This document shows, piece by piece, positions 1-10,051 of a stretch of DNA of 64,000 nucleotides (position 1 is the stretch's first letter; each line of letters opens with the position of its first letter). Below the pieces are notes generated by a model. That model was given only the letters and a program-made list of their open reading frames with translations. It made no database searches and was not told the origin of the DNA. This DNA comes from Streptomyces sp. R28 (GTDB taxonomy: Bacteria; Actinomycetota; Actinomycetes; Streptomycetales; Streptomycetaceae): the NCBI RefSeq assembly GCF_041052385.1, contig NZ_CP163439.1, positions 5,259,001 to 5,323,000 of the forward strand, written 5' to 3'. The position numbers were made by a program, and so were the translations under genes.

Positions 1-3000
1 GGCGGATCGTTCTCGTCAACCCGGCCGCCGCTCAGATACTGGGTTACCGGGCCAGTGACCTCGGCGGTCGCGAGCTGCACACGCTCGTCCTGCACTCCCG
101 TACCGACGGATCCCCCTTCCCGTACGAGGAGTCTGCGCTCGCCGACACCCTGCGCTCGGGGCGCAAGCACCGGGTGCGGGGGCAGGTGCTGTGGTCCAAG
201 GGCGGGGACAAGGTGTCCGTCGACCTGACGACCGCGCCGGTGCGCGACGGCGAACAGCTCGTCGGCGCCGTGATGACCTTCACCGACCGGCGGCCGTACG
301 ACACCCTCGCCGACGAGAAGGCGGCGGACGACAAGCGGCACGCTCAGGAGCTGGAGCGGCTCGCCGAGGAGCACGCCTCCGAGCTGACCGCGCTGCGGCA
401 GAAGCACGTGGCCGAACTCGAGGAGCTCAAGGAGCTCCACGAGGAGGAGCTCGCCGCGGGCGAGGAGCGGTACGCCGCACTCGGGGAGCGGGAGAAGGAC
501 CGGTACGAGGCGCTGGCGGGTCGGCATGAGCAGTTGCTGACACTGCTCGCGCGTTCACTGCGGGGTCCGCTCGACGAACTCCGTCGTGAGCTGGCCGCGC
601 TCGCCGCGGACGACGCCGGGCAGTTGTGGCCCGAGGCCAACCAGGTGCTGCATCACCTGTCGGCCGGCTATTCGCGCATCACGACGCTGATCGACAACGT
701 CCTCGGGTACCAGCGGCTCGACTCGGGTGGCGATCAGGTCATCCGTACGAAGGTGATGCTCGACGCCGTCGTCGCCGCGGGTGTCGACGGGGCCGTCGAA
801 CTCATCGGGCCGGGACGGGTGCAGTTCGCGGTGCACGCGCCGCCCATCGAGGCCGAGGTCGACCCGCAGCGCCTCGCCACCGCGCTCGCGCATCTCGTCG
901 CGGATGTCGCGGGGGTCGACGCGACCGGCAACTCGCCCGTCTCCGCGGGCGGTTACATGGACAACACCGTCGTCGTCGCGGCGGCGCAGCGCGGTGAGGT
1001 CGTACGGATCGAGGTGCGCGGGCCGTACGCCGGGGGAGACCCGGTGCACGAGCCGATCGTGCGCGGCATCGTGCGGGCCCACGGCGGTGTGCTGCAGACG
1101 CACGACGTGCCGGGGATGAGCGGCAGCGCGTACGTCCTCGAAGTGCCGATCGGCGGTGGGGCCGGTGCCGTTCCCGCCCTCCCCGTCGAGGACGGCGCGG
1201 CTGAGGTCGGTGACGGGACCGAGGGTGCCGCCGAGGGCGGCGAGCAGGGTGCCGGGGGCGGTCGGCGACGGGCCCGGCGGTCCTCCGTCGACGCCTTCCT
1301 GGAGAGCGACACGCCCGGCGCCGACGCCGAGGCCGAGGCCACCGACGCCGAGGGCACGGCGCCCACCGGGCGGCGGCGCAGGCGCGCGGCCGCGCCTGCG
1401 CTGGAACTCCCGCAGTTTGCGGGAGACGGCGGCGGCGAGGCCTCCGGCGGTACCGGACGGCGGCGCGGACGCCCCGCCGAGAGCGGTGAGGGCGGCGACG
1501 GCGGCCAGGACGGTGTCGCCGAGGGAGCCGTCGTCACGGCCGCCGAGCACGCGGCGGGGACCGCGGCCACCGGGAACGGGCTCGGCGGGACCGTACCCCC
1601 GCAAGGAGTGCCCGGCCCCAGTGGGCGACGTGCCCGGCGTGACGGCGGGGAGCAGCACGCGCTGCCGCCCGCGCTGCCTGCGGGCGGTGACGCCGCCCAG
1701 CCGGGTTCCGGGGCCGGTACGGCGGGTTCGGGTGAGGGTGCTCAGCCGACCGGGCGTCGGCGACGTGCCCTGGCCGCGGCGGCCGAGCGCAGTGCCGCGC
1801 AGGCGCAGGCGCAGGAGGCGGGGCCCCGCCAGGTGTTCGCGCTGCCGCCCGCCGCGGCGGATCGGACTCCCGTCGCCGACGGCGGCGGCGGAGAGGGGCA
1901 GGGCGGCGGCGAGCCGACTTCGGCTCCGGCTCCGGGTCCGGGCCCAGCTCCGGCCATGACTCCGACCACGGCTGCGGCTGCAGCCATGACTCCCGCTTCG
2001 CCTGTGGCTCCGGGGCCCGTCCCGGGTGCGGTTCCGGTTCCGGGGCAGGCGCCGGCTCCCGTGCAGGCTCAGGTTCCGGGGCAGGCCCAGGCTCTCGGGC
2101 AGGTCCAGGCCCCCGCGCAGGGGGCTCCCGGTGACGTTCTCGCCGACGAGGGTCGGCACGACGCCGTGCCGCACGACCAGTCCGAGGACCACACCCCACC
2201 GCAGCCGCATCCGACCACCGCGCCGACCGGGCGTCGCCGCCGGGCCGTGGGCCAGCCGGCGGAAGCGGCCGGGTCGCAGGCGCAGGGCGTGCCGACGCAG
2301 GCTGCCGCCGGTCAGGGCGTTCCCGTACAGGGCGCTGCTGGGCACGCGGCTCCGGTGCAGCAGGGGCAGCCCCAGCCGGTGCCTGGCCAGCCGGTGCCGG
2401 GCCACCCCCTCCCCGCCGAGGCGGCCCCTGGCCAAAGCACCCCGGCCCCCCAGCCGTGGCCCGCTGCCGATGACACCCCCGGCGCCGGGACAGCCGTACC
2501 GGCGGACGTCGCTGCGGCGACTCCCGCGGCCCCGCACGCGGCCGGCGCTCCCGTGCCTCCGCAGGGCGCCGCCAACCCCGTACCGCCGAATCCGAACGTC
2601 CCCCAGCAGGCTCAGCCCCAGCCCGCCCCCGGTACCCCGGCTCCGGCCACCCCGCTGCCCCCCGAGGCGACGGCGGACCAGGCCGCCCAGCAGCAGCGTG
2701 CGGCGCAGCCTCTCCCTGCCGAAGCCGCAGCTCCTGGCGCTCCCGGCGCCGCGGTCGACCCGAACTCGACGCAGGGTCGGGCGATCAGTGTGCGGACGTT
2801 GGGGCAGGGGGTGCCGTTCACGCGGCAGGCGGCGCAGGTGCAGCAGCCCGCGCCGTCGTCGGCCACGCCTCCCCCGCATCAGACCAACGGCGGACGGCGC
2901 CGCAAGCTGGGTACGCCGCCCGACCCCGCCACACGGACCGGTGCCTCGGCGGAGCAGGCGGCGCGGCCGCATCCGCCGGCCGAGCAGCCGGTGCCCGCGC

Positions 3001-3941
3001 AGCCGGTTCCCGCACCGTCGCAGTCGTCGCTCGGCGGGCAGTCCCAGCCGTCGCAGGCCGGGCAGTCGCGGCTGGCGCCGACGCCCGAGGCCGCCGGACG
3101 GTCGTACGCCATAGGCGCGCCGGACGAGAACGCCGCCGAGGGGCCCGAACCGCTGGACGGGCCGGGCGGGGCCGTCGAGATCGCCGACACCCCGCGCCCG
3201 CAGCCGATGGACGACGAGCTGCCGCCGGAGCCGCTCGACAACCCGCGTCGGCTGCTGGTGTGGCCGGCGCCGGATGTGACGACCCAGCAGGCGCTCAGCG
3301 ACCGCGGCTACCGGCCCGTCATCGTGCACTCGCGCGAGGAGGTCGACGCGCAGATCGCGGCGTTCCCGGCCGCGCTGTTCGTCGACCCGCTGACCGGGCC
3401 GATCACCCGGACCGCGCTGCAGTCGTTGCGGCAGGCCGCGGTGGCGGCCGAGGTGCCGGTGATGGTGACAGCGGGGCTCGGACAGGCCTCGCGGGAGGCG
3501 GCGTACGGCGCCGATCCCGCCGTACTGCTGAAGGCGCTCGCGCCGCGCGACACCGAGCAGCACCCGCCGCGCGTCCTGCTCATCGAGGAGCACGCGGAGA
3601 TCGCGCTGGCCTTGACCGCGACGCTGGAGCGGCGCGGGATGCAGGTGGCGCGGGCCGCGAGCGACGCCGACGCGGTGGCGCTGGCAGGTGACTTCCGGCC
3701 GAACCTGGTCGTGATGGACCTGATGCAGGTGCACCGGCGCCGGGCCGGGATCGTGGACTGGCTGCGCGCGAACGGGCAGCTCAACCGCACCCCGCTCGTC
3801 GTCTACACGGCCGCCGTCGACCAGGCCGACCTGCCGCGGCTTGCCTCCGGCGAGACGGTGCTGTTCCTCGCCGAGCGTTCCACCAGCGGTGAGGTGCAGT
3901 CCCGGATCGTGGACCTGCTGTCGCGGATCGGGACCAACTGA
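1..3941 (+). CDS. Large PAS / pseudo-histidine kinase / tandem receiver protein (5' end outside window)
   Basis: Open from base 3, so the gene starts upstream; about 1312 residues are visible. In order: a PAS-like segment (bases 3-270, reading LVNPAAAQILGYRASDL); a charged coiled coil (about 310-530); a HisKA/HATPase-like region (520-1155); a long Pro/Ala/Gln-rich linker (1160-3240) dotted with GRRRR-type basic motifs; then two receiver-like domains (about 3246-3540 and 3577-3930). The kinase core looks inactive: where HisKA has S-H-E-L-R-T-P-L this has ARSLRGPL, with Arg in place of the phospho-acceptor His, and the N-box Asn is Asp. Receiver 1 keeps Asp (LFVDPLTG) and Lys (LLKAL) but lacks the acidic pair; receiver 2 keeps EE and Asp (VVMDLM) but lacks the Lys. 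Likely a signalling scaffold rather than a working kinase. Domain reading fairly sure, role unknown. Confidence 0.8.
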   Translation, partial: RIVLVNPAAAQILGYRASDLGGRELHTLVLHSRTDGSPFPYEESALADTLRSGRKHRVRGQVLWSKGGDKVSVDLTTAPVRDGEQLVGAVMTFTDRRPYDTLADEKAADDKRHAQELERLAEEHASELTALRQKHVAELEELKELHEEELAAGEERYAALGEREKDRYEALAGRHEQLLTLLARSLRGPLDELRRELAALAADDAGQLWPEANQVLHHLSAGYSRITTLIDNVLGYQRLDSGGDQVIRTKVMLDAVVAAGVDGAVELIGPGRVQFAVHAPPIEAEVDPQRLATALAHLVADVAGVDATGNSPVSAGGYMDNTVVVAAAQRGEVVRIEVRGPYAGGDPVHEPIVRGIVRAHGGVLQTHDVPGMSGSAYVLEVPIGGGAGAVPALPVEDGAAEVGDGTEGAAEGGEQGAGGGRRRARRSSVDAFLESDTPGADAEAEATDAEGTAPTGRRRRRAAAPALELPQFAGDGGGEASGGTGRRRGRPAESGEGGDGGQDGVAEGAVVTAAEHAAGTAATGNGLGGTVPPQGVPGPSGRRARRDGGEQHALPPALPAGGDAAQPGSGAGTAGSGEGAQPTGRRRRALAAAAERSAAQAQAQEAGPRQVFALPPAAADRTPVADGGGGEGQGGGEPTSAPAPGPGPAPAMTPTTAAAAAMTPASPVAPGPVPGAVPVPGQAPAPVQAQVPGQAQALGQVQAPAQGAPGDVLADEGRHDAVPHDQSEDHTPPQPHPTTAPTGRRRRAVGQPAEAAGSQAQGVPTQAAAGQGVPVQGAAGHAAPVQQGQPQPVPGQPVPGHPLPAEAAPGQSTPAPQPWPAADDTPGAGTAVPADVAAATPAAPHAAGAPVPPQGAANPVPPNPNVPQQAQPQPAPGTPAPATPLPPEATADQAAQQQRAAQPLPAEAAAPGAPGAAVDPNSTQGRAISVRTLGQGVPFTRQAAQVQQPAPSSATPPPHQTNGGRRRKLGTPPDPATRTGASAEQAARPHPPAEQPVPAQPVPAPSQSSLGGQSQPSQAGQSRLAPTPEAAGRSYAIGAPDENAAEGPEPLDGPGGAVEIADTPRPQPMDDELPPEPLDNPRRLLVWPAPDVTTQQALSDRGYRPVIVHSREEVDAQIAAFPAALFVDPLTGPITRTALQSLRQAAVAAEVPVMVTAGLGQASREAAYGADPAVLLKALAPRDTEQHPPRVLLIEEHAEIALALTATLERRGMQVARAASDADAVALAGDFRPNLVVMDLMQVHRRRAGIVDWLRANGQLNRTPLVVYTAAVDQADLPRLASGETVLFLAERSTSGEVQSRIVDLLSRIGTN

Positions 3942-3954
3942 CGACGTATGTCGT

Positions 3955-4063
3955 GACGCGGTACCGGCTGACCTACGTCGTTGACGCGGTACCGGCTGAC
4001 GTACGTCGTTGACGCGGTACCGGCCGATGTACGTCGTGACGCGGTACCGGCTGACGTACGTCA
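3955..4063. repeat. Four tandem copies of a ~28-bp repeat
   Basis: Units begin at 3955, 3983, 4011 and 4038 and share GACGCGGTACCGGCTGACG followed by TACGTCGTT; the third is 27 bp. The last unit contains the perfect palindrome TGACGTACGTCA (4052-4063), whose final TCA is the stop codon of the leftward tetR gene. The array fills the whole gap between two convergent genes, so it may act as a bidirectional terminator or be a simple slippage array. Confidence 0.85.
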
Positions 4064-4639
4064 GCGCGCGATGAGCCTGCGCGCCGCTTCCTTGACCGAG
4101 GCACGCAGGCGGTCGCGGTCGGCGTCCTCGCCGCCCACCAGGATGCGGCTCATCTGAGGCACGACGGTGGCCCAGTTGGCCATCGCGACCAGCAGGAACA
4201 GCAGGTCCTGGGCCGGGATCGCGTCGGTGATGACGCCGCGGTCCTGGCCGTCCTGGACGGCGGCGACCTTGTAGGCGTAGTGGTCCTGGCGCTCGGTCTC
4301 GTCGGGCAGTTCGGTGGTGCCGTACTGGATGCCCTCCCAGTAGAGGAGGCGCAGCAGTTCCGGGTGGGCGGCGTGGTAGTCCATCAGCCGGTCCAGCCAG
4401 CCCTCGATGTCGTCCGGGTCGACGGGGACGGCTGCCGCGAGGTCGACCATGGACCGGCCGAGGACCTGGGAGAACAGCTCCGCCTTGTTGCCGAAGTAGG
4501 CGTAGATCAACTGCTTGTTGGCCTTGGCCTCGGCCGCGATGCGGTCGATCCGGGCGCCCGCGATGCCGTACCGGGCGAACTCGGCGACCGCCGCGTCGAA
4601 GATCCGGGCCTTGGTGGCCTCGGGGTCCCTTACTGCCAT
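4061..4639 (-). CDS. TetR-family transcriptional regulator
   Basis: 192 aa from the ATG at 4639 (MAVRDPEATKARIFDAA); a longer reading from 4720 would run through the operator region and is unlikely. The N-terminal helix-turn-helix is typical: AAVAEFARYGIAGARIDRIA, then NKQLIYAYFGNKAELF. The C-terminal ligand-binding half resembles the TetR_C domains of drug-efflux repressors and contains LLRLLYWEGIQYG. It is divergent from the MFS gene at 4767, with inverted repeats in the shared promoter, so it probably represses that pump and itself. The inducer cannot be read from sequence. Confidence 0.9.
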   Translation of the reverse strand: MAVRDPEATKARIFDAAVAEFARYGIAGARIDRIAAEAKANKQLIYAYFGNKAELFSQVLGRSMVDLAAAVPVDPDDIEGWLDRLMDYHAAHPELLRLLYWEGIQYGTTELPDETERQDHYAYKVAAVQDGQDRGVITDAIPAQDLLFLLVAMANWATVVPQMSRILVGGEDADRDRLRASVKEAARRLIAR

Positions 4640-4661
4640 GGGATCAGGGTAGCGGGTAAGT

Positions 4662-4677
4662 AACCAACTGTTTGGTT
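4662..4677. promoter_or_regulatory. Probable TetR operator, site 1
   Basis: AACCAACTGTTTGGTT is a perfect 6-bp inverted repeat (AACCAA/TTGGTT) with a 4-bp spacer. It lies 22 bp upstream of the tetR start and is suited to autorepression. Assignment to this TetR is inferred from position. Confidence 0.6.
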
Positions 4678-4718
4678 GACGGCGAGGCGAGTGCGGCGCA
4701 GACTGTTCGGCGGCACCC

Positions 4719-4734
4719 AACCAACCAGTTAGTT
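4719..4734. promoter_or_regulatory. Probable TetR operator, site 2
   Basis: AACCAACCAGTTAGTT is an imperfect inverted repeat built from the same AACCAA-type half-sites as site 1. It ends 32 bp before the MFS start at 4767. Two related sites in one divergent promoter fit one repressor controlling both genes. Confidence 0.55.
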
Positions 4735-4766
4735 GTTAGAGAAGGCTCGAAGGAGTCGTTCCGCTC

Positions 4767-5969
4767 ATGCAGTCGACCACCCCAGCTCACCGTCTCCGCA
4801 CGCCCGCCCCGGAGACGAAGACGTCACGCCTCTTCCTCCCTCTCATCGCCCTGTGCTCCGCCGTCACGGCCGCCAACATCTATCTCGCGGCCCCGCTGCT
4901 CTCGATCATCGCCCGGGACTTCGGGACCGCCCCCTCGGCCGTGGCCTGGATCGCCTCGGTCGCTCAGTTCGGCTACGCCGCCGGCCTGCTCTTCTTCGCC
5001 CCGCTCGGCGACCGCGTGAGCCGACGTCCACTGGTCGCCGTCCTGTCGCTGGCCACGACGGCCGCCCTGGCCGTGGCTGCGGCGGCGCCCGGGACCAGCG
5101 CGCTCGCGGCTGCGGTCCTCGTCGCCTCCGCCGCGACCGTCGTCCCGCAACTGCTCGTCCCGCTCGTCGCCGAACGCGCCCCCGCCGACCGCCGCGCCCG
5201 CCATGTCGCCGCCGTCATCGCGGGCCTGTTCACCGGCATCGTCGCGGCCCGTGTCCTCGGCGGCCTGGCCGGGCAGGCCTTCGGCTGGCGCTGGGTGTTC
5301 GTGGGCGCGGCCGTCCTCACCGCCGTACTCGGCCTGCTGACAGCCGCCGTCCTGCCGGCCGAACGCCCCCGCCGCGCCGGCGGCCCCGGCGGCCTCTTCT
5401 CCGGCCTCACCGAGATGCCGGGCCTGGTGCGCCGCTCCCCCGATCTGTGGCGCGCATGCGTACGGCAGGCCGGCATGTACGGCGCCTGGAGCGCCCTGTG
5501 GACCTCGCTGGCCCTGCTGCTGACGGGGAAGCCGTACGCTCTCTCGACCGCGACCGCCGGACTCTTCGGCCTCTTCGGGCTGGCCGCGAGCGTCGTGGCG
5601 CCGCTCGCGGGGGGCCTGGTCGACCGCTTCGGTGCCGCCAAGGTCGTACGGTCCGCGTATCTGCTCGCCGCCCTCTCCGTGCCGCTGTTCTGGCTGGGCG
5701 GGCACATGATGGCCGCGCTGTTCGTGGCCGCCGTCGCCATCCACGCCGCCCTGGTCGCCTCCCACGTCGCCAACCAGACCCTGGCCCTGACGACCACGGC
5801 CTCTCCCGCGACCGCCAACAGCGCCTACGTCGTCGCCGGCTTCACAGGCGGCGCCACCGCCTCGGCCCTGGCGGGCTTCGCCTTCGGGCAGTGGGGCTGG
5901 GGCGGAGTGTGTGCGGTGGCGGGGGTTTGGCTGGTGTTGGGGTGGGGGTTCACTGCGGGGCGGCGGTGA
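4767..5969 (+). CDS. MFS transporter (drug or sugar efflux type)
   Basis: 400 aa with about twelve hydrophobic segments and no cleavable signal. The loop between TM2 and TM3 carries the major-facilitator signature as PLGDRVSRRPLV, and a related GGLVDRFGAAKV appears after TM8. The opening resembles the YnfM/AraJ-like drug:H+ antiporter group. AAGGAG at 4750-4755 sits 11 bp before the ATG, deciding this start. Transcribed divergently from the TetR gene and probably derepressed by the compound it exports. Substrate unknown. Confidence 0.88.
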   Translation: MQSTTPAHRLRTPAPETKTSRLFLPLIALCSAVTAANIYLAAPLLSIIARDFGTAPSAVAWIASVAQFGYAAGLLFFAPLGDRVSRRPLVAVLSLATTAALAVAAAAPGTSALAAAVLVASAATVVPQLLVPLVAERAPADRRARHVAAVIAGLFTGIVAARVLGGLAGQAFGWRWVFVGAAVLTAVLGLLTAAVLPAERPRRAGGPGGLFSGLTEMPGLVRRSPDLWRACVRQAGMYGAWSALWTSLALLLTGKPYALSTATAGLFGLFGLAASVVAPLAGGLVDRFGAAKVVRSAYLLAALSVPLFWLGGHMMAALFVAAVAIHAALVASHVANQTLALTTTASPATANSAYVVAGFTGGATASALAGFAFGQWGWGGVCAVAGVWLVLGWGFTAGRR

Positions 5970-6143
5970 GCGTATGGGAGTTGGGCGTATGGCGGGGAGG
6001 CGTGCGGCGGTGAGGCGTGCGGCAGTGAAGGAGCCTGAGCCGCACGGCAATGAAGTCGGTGACGGTCGGCGGGAGTCGGTGGCCGGGATGAGGGCGGGGC
6101 GCGGAAGAACCCGCCCCGTCCCGACCGCCGTACGCCCGTCAGG

Positions 6144-6212
6144 GGTTGCCGGTCAGAGGTTGCCCGTCCGGGAGTTGCCCGTCCGGAGTTGCCCCCGGAG
6201 TTGACCGTCAGG
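6144..6212. repeat. Short degenerate tandem repeats (GTTGCCCGTCCGGGA-like)
   Basis: Five copies of a 12-15 bp GTTGCC-type unit follow one another (GTTGCCGGTCAGAG, GTTGCCCGTCCGGGA, GTTGCCCGTCCGGA, GTTGCCCCCGGA, GTTGACCGTCAGGG). They sit just beyond the stop of the leftward acyl-CoA ligase. The rest of the 253-bp gap between convergent genes holds only GC-rich low-complexity sequence. Confidence 0.7.
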
Positions 6213-6222
6213 GCTCGCCCCC

Positions 6223-7878
<1,656 letters not shown>

Positions 7879-7937
7879 GGCGTCCTCCCGGGGCGACATT
7901 GCCTACGCGGTAGTAAGGGCTGCGGAGATTCTGCGCG

Positions 7938-7953
7938 CATACCGCGCGGTATG
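7938..7953. promoter_or_regulatory. Perfect 16-bp palindrome upstream of the acyl-CoA ligase
   Basis: CATACCGCGCGGTATG is its own reverse complement and centres about 68 bp upstream of the ligase start. A related imperfect site, CTACGCGGTAG, lies at about 7903-7913. The TACCGCGCGGTA core looks like a TetR-type operator; the regulator is not in the immediate neighbourhood. Confidence 0.5.
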
Positions 7954-8064
7954 TCACTAGGGCCGGGCGATCGATCATGTCACGTTGCGTTCATGAGGGC
8001 GTGACGATAACGGGGGAGGCGAGCTCGGTCGGGGTGGGATCGGGGGTGGGCCTGGGTTATAGGA

Positions 8065-8136
8065 ACGGCGCGATGGACGACAGGGACGGCGCCGTGGATG
8101 ACAGAGACAGCGCCGTGGACGACAGGGACGGCGCGG
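8065..8136. repeat. 21-bp tandem repeat, about 3.4 copies
   Basis: Units start at 8065, 8086, 8107 and 8128 and read ACGGCGCCGTGGATGACAGAG with minor changes. The period of 21 bp could encode a heptad (DDRDGAV-like) on the plus strand, but that frame has no ribosome-binding site and runs into the sigma-factor gene, so I do not call it coding. Confidence 0.75.
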
Positions 8137-8177
8137 GGTTCCGGTCTCGGGAGCTCACCGTCGGCCCAGCGCCGGCA

Positions 8178-8738
8178 CTAGCGAACCAGCACCAGCTCAG
8201 GGTCCTCGCGGAGCTTCCCGAGCGCTCGTGACACCGCCGACTTCACCGTGCCGACGGAGACCCCGAGCACCTCGGCCGTCTGGACCTCGCTGAGGTCCTC
8301 GTAGTACCTCAGGACGACCATCGCCCGCTGCCGCGCCGGCAGCCGCATGATCGCGCGCCACATCGCGTCGTGCAGCGCCTGCCGCTCCGCCGGGTCGTCG
8401 TCGTGGCCGGGCGCGGACTCCGGCTCGGGCAGCTCGTCGCAGGCGAACTCGTCGACCTTGCGCTTACGCCACTGCGACGTCCGCGTGTTCAGCAGCGCCC
8501 TGCGCACATAGCCGTCGAGCGCGCGATGGTCCTCGATGCGCTCCCAGGCGACGTACGTCTTGGTGAGTGCGGTCTGCAACAGGTCCTCCGCGTCGCTCGG
8601 GTTCGCGGTCAGCGACCGGGCGGTACGCAGCAGCACCGGCTGGCGGGCCCGGACGTACGACGTGAAGCAGGGATACGTCGCATTCGGCAGGGACCGCGTC
8701 GCGGCGTCGGAAGCGCTGGTGCAGACGGGTGTGGTCAT
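8178..8738 (-). CDS. SigE-family RNA polymerase sigma factor (ECF group)
   Basis: 186 aa, the usual length for an ECF factor. Region 2 reads LLRTARSLTANPSDAEDLLQ followed by TALTKTYVAWERI; region 4 reads MRLPARQRAMVVLRYYEDLS, then TAEVLGVSVGTVKSAVSRAL, a clear sigma-70 helix-turn-helix. It directs RNA polymerase to a small promoter set. No anti-sigma gene overlaps or follows it, unlike many ECF factors, so control may be transcriptional. The ATG at 8738 has only a short GGAG spacing, so the exact start is less certain than the identity. Confidence 0.92.
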   Translation of the reverse strand: MTTPVCTSASDAATRSLPNATYPCFTSYVRARQPVLLRTARSLTANPSDAEDLLQTALTKTYVAWERIEDHRALDGYVRRALLNTRTSQWRKRKVDEFACDELPEPESAPGHDDDPAERQALHDAMWRAIMRLPARQRAMVVLRYYEDLSEVQTAEVLGVSVGTVKSAVSRALGKLREDPELVLVR

Positions 8739-8884
8739 GGCTCCACGCTATGAGCGGACCCTGCCCCAGCGGATCGGCCGCAGGTGCCGAAGCAACGTCC
8801 GCCTCAGGTTGTAGGGGTGGGGCTGACTCCACCTCCTGAAGGTGGACGAGCGGGGGACACATACTGCGGGATTACCCCTGGGGG

Positions 8885-10051
8885 TCACCCGTCGGCAGCA
8901 AGAACCAGCCCCGACGTCGGCACACCCGTACCCGCCGTCACCAGCACCCGCCCCGCCCCGGCTATCTGGTTCACGGACGTCCCCCGCACCTGCCTCACCC
9001 CCTCCGCGATGCCGTTCATCCCGTGCAGATACGCCTCCCCGAGCTGCCCCCCGTGGGTGTTGAGCGGCAGCCGCTCCTCGGCCACGAAGTCCCCGGCCTC
9101 CCCCTTTCCACAGAACCCGAACTCCTCCAACTGCATCAGCACGAAAGGAGTGAAGTGGTCGTACAGGATCCCCACGTCGATCTCCCCCGGCCCCAGCCCC
9201 GCCGTCCGCCACAGCTGCCGCGCCACCACGGCCATCTCCGGCAGGCCGGTGAGGTCGTCCCGGTAGAAGCTCGTCATCTGCTCCTGCCCTCGGCCGGCGC
9301 CCTGGGCCGCCGCCGCTATGACGGCCGGCCGGCGGCGCAGGTCACGGGCCCGGTCGACGGTCGTGACGACGAGCGCCTGGCCGCCGTCCGTCTCCTGGCA
9401 GCAGTCCAGCAGCCGCAGTGGCTCGACGACCCAGCGCGAGGCCGCGTGGTCGGCGAGGGTGATGGGTCTGCCGTGGAAGTACGCGGCCGGGTTGGTCGCC
9501 GCGTACTTGCGGTCGACGACGGCCACATGTCCGAACACCTCCGGCGCCAGCCCGTACGTGTGCAGATATCGCTGGGCCGCCATCGCCACCCAGGAGGCCG
9601 GTGTGAGCAGCCCGAACGGCAGCGACCAGCCCAGCGCCGCCCCCTCCGCCGACGGCTCCCGATGCTGCACTCCCGACCCGAAACGCCGCCCCGACCGCTC
9701 GTTGAAGGCCCGGTAGCAGACCACCACCTCGGCGACCCCCGTGGCCACGGCGAGCGCCGCCTGCAGGACGGTCGCGCAGGCCGCGCCGCCGCCGTAGTGG
9801 ACCCGGGAGAAGAAGGACAGCTCGCCCATCCCGCAGGCCTGGGCCACCGTGATCTCCGGGCTGGTGTCCATCGTGAACGTGACCATCCCGTCCACGTCCC
9901 CGGGCGTCAGCCCCGCGTCGTCCAGCGCGGCCCGCACCGCCTCCACGGCCAGCCGGAGCTCGCTGCGCCCCGAGTCCTTGGTGAACTCGGTGGCCCCGAC
10001 ACCGACAATCGCCGCCCGACCGGCCAGGGCGTCCCGCGCGCGGACGCTCAT
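8885..10051 (-). CDS. Thiolase-fold lipid-transfer protein / retro-aldolase (Ltp2-like)
   Basis: 388 aa. Opens with AAIVGVGATEFTKDSGRSEL, the usual start of SCP-x/lipid-transfer thiolase-like proteins, but lacks the catalytic Cys pair of true thiolases. Homologues of the Ltp2 type bind the DUF35 domain of ChsH2 and cleave a C-C bond in a beta-hydroxyacyl-CoA (retro-aldol), as in removal of propionyl-CoA from cholesterol side chains. Tyrosines proposed as catalytic in that family have likely counterparts in ILYDHF (Tyr297) and GEAYLHG (Tyr341). The ATG overlaps the MaoC stop as ATGA, so the three genes 11606-8885 are one translationally coupled unit. Substrate in this organism is inferred, not shown. 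Confidence 0.82.
   Translation of the reverse strand: MSVRARDALAGRAAIVGVGATEFTKDSGRSELRLAVEAVRAALDDAGLTPGDVDGMVTFTMDTSPEITVAQACGMGELSFFSRVHYGGGAACATVLQAALAVATGVAEVVVCYRAFNERSGRRFGSGVQHREPSAEGAALGWSLPFGLLTPASWVAMAAQRYLHTYGLAPEVFGHVAVVDRKYAATNPAAYFHGRPITLADHAASRWVVEPLRLLDCCQETDGGQALVVTTVDRARDLRRRPAVIAAAAQGAGRGQEQMTSFYRDDLTGLPEMAVVARQLWRTAGLGPGEIDVGILYDHFTPFVLMQLEEFGFCGKGEAGDFVAEERLPLNTHGGQLGEAYLHGMNGIAEGVRQVRGTSVNQIAGAGRVLVTAGTGVPTSGLVLAADG

Noticed and set aside
555..3734. Long minus-strand open frame antisense to the PAS/receiver gene
   Set aside because: It is a GC-bias shadow: Arg/Gly/His-rich with no domain, while the plus frame has PAS and receiver motifs.
3955..4063. CRISPR-like array
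   Set aside because: Units are contiguous with no variable spacers and no cas genes occur.
7977..8231. Plus-strand ORF with DDRDGAV heptad repeats
   Set aside because: The repeats come from a 21-bp DNA array; no ribosome-binding site, and the end overlaps the sigma-factor gene.
8872..8891. Shared GGGGTCACCC motif with the region at about 49216
   Set aside because: Only two copies seen; a 10-bp GC-rich match is not enough to claim a regulatory element.
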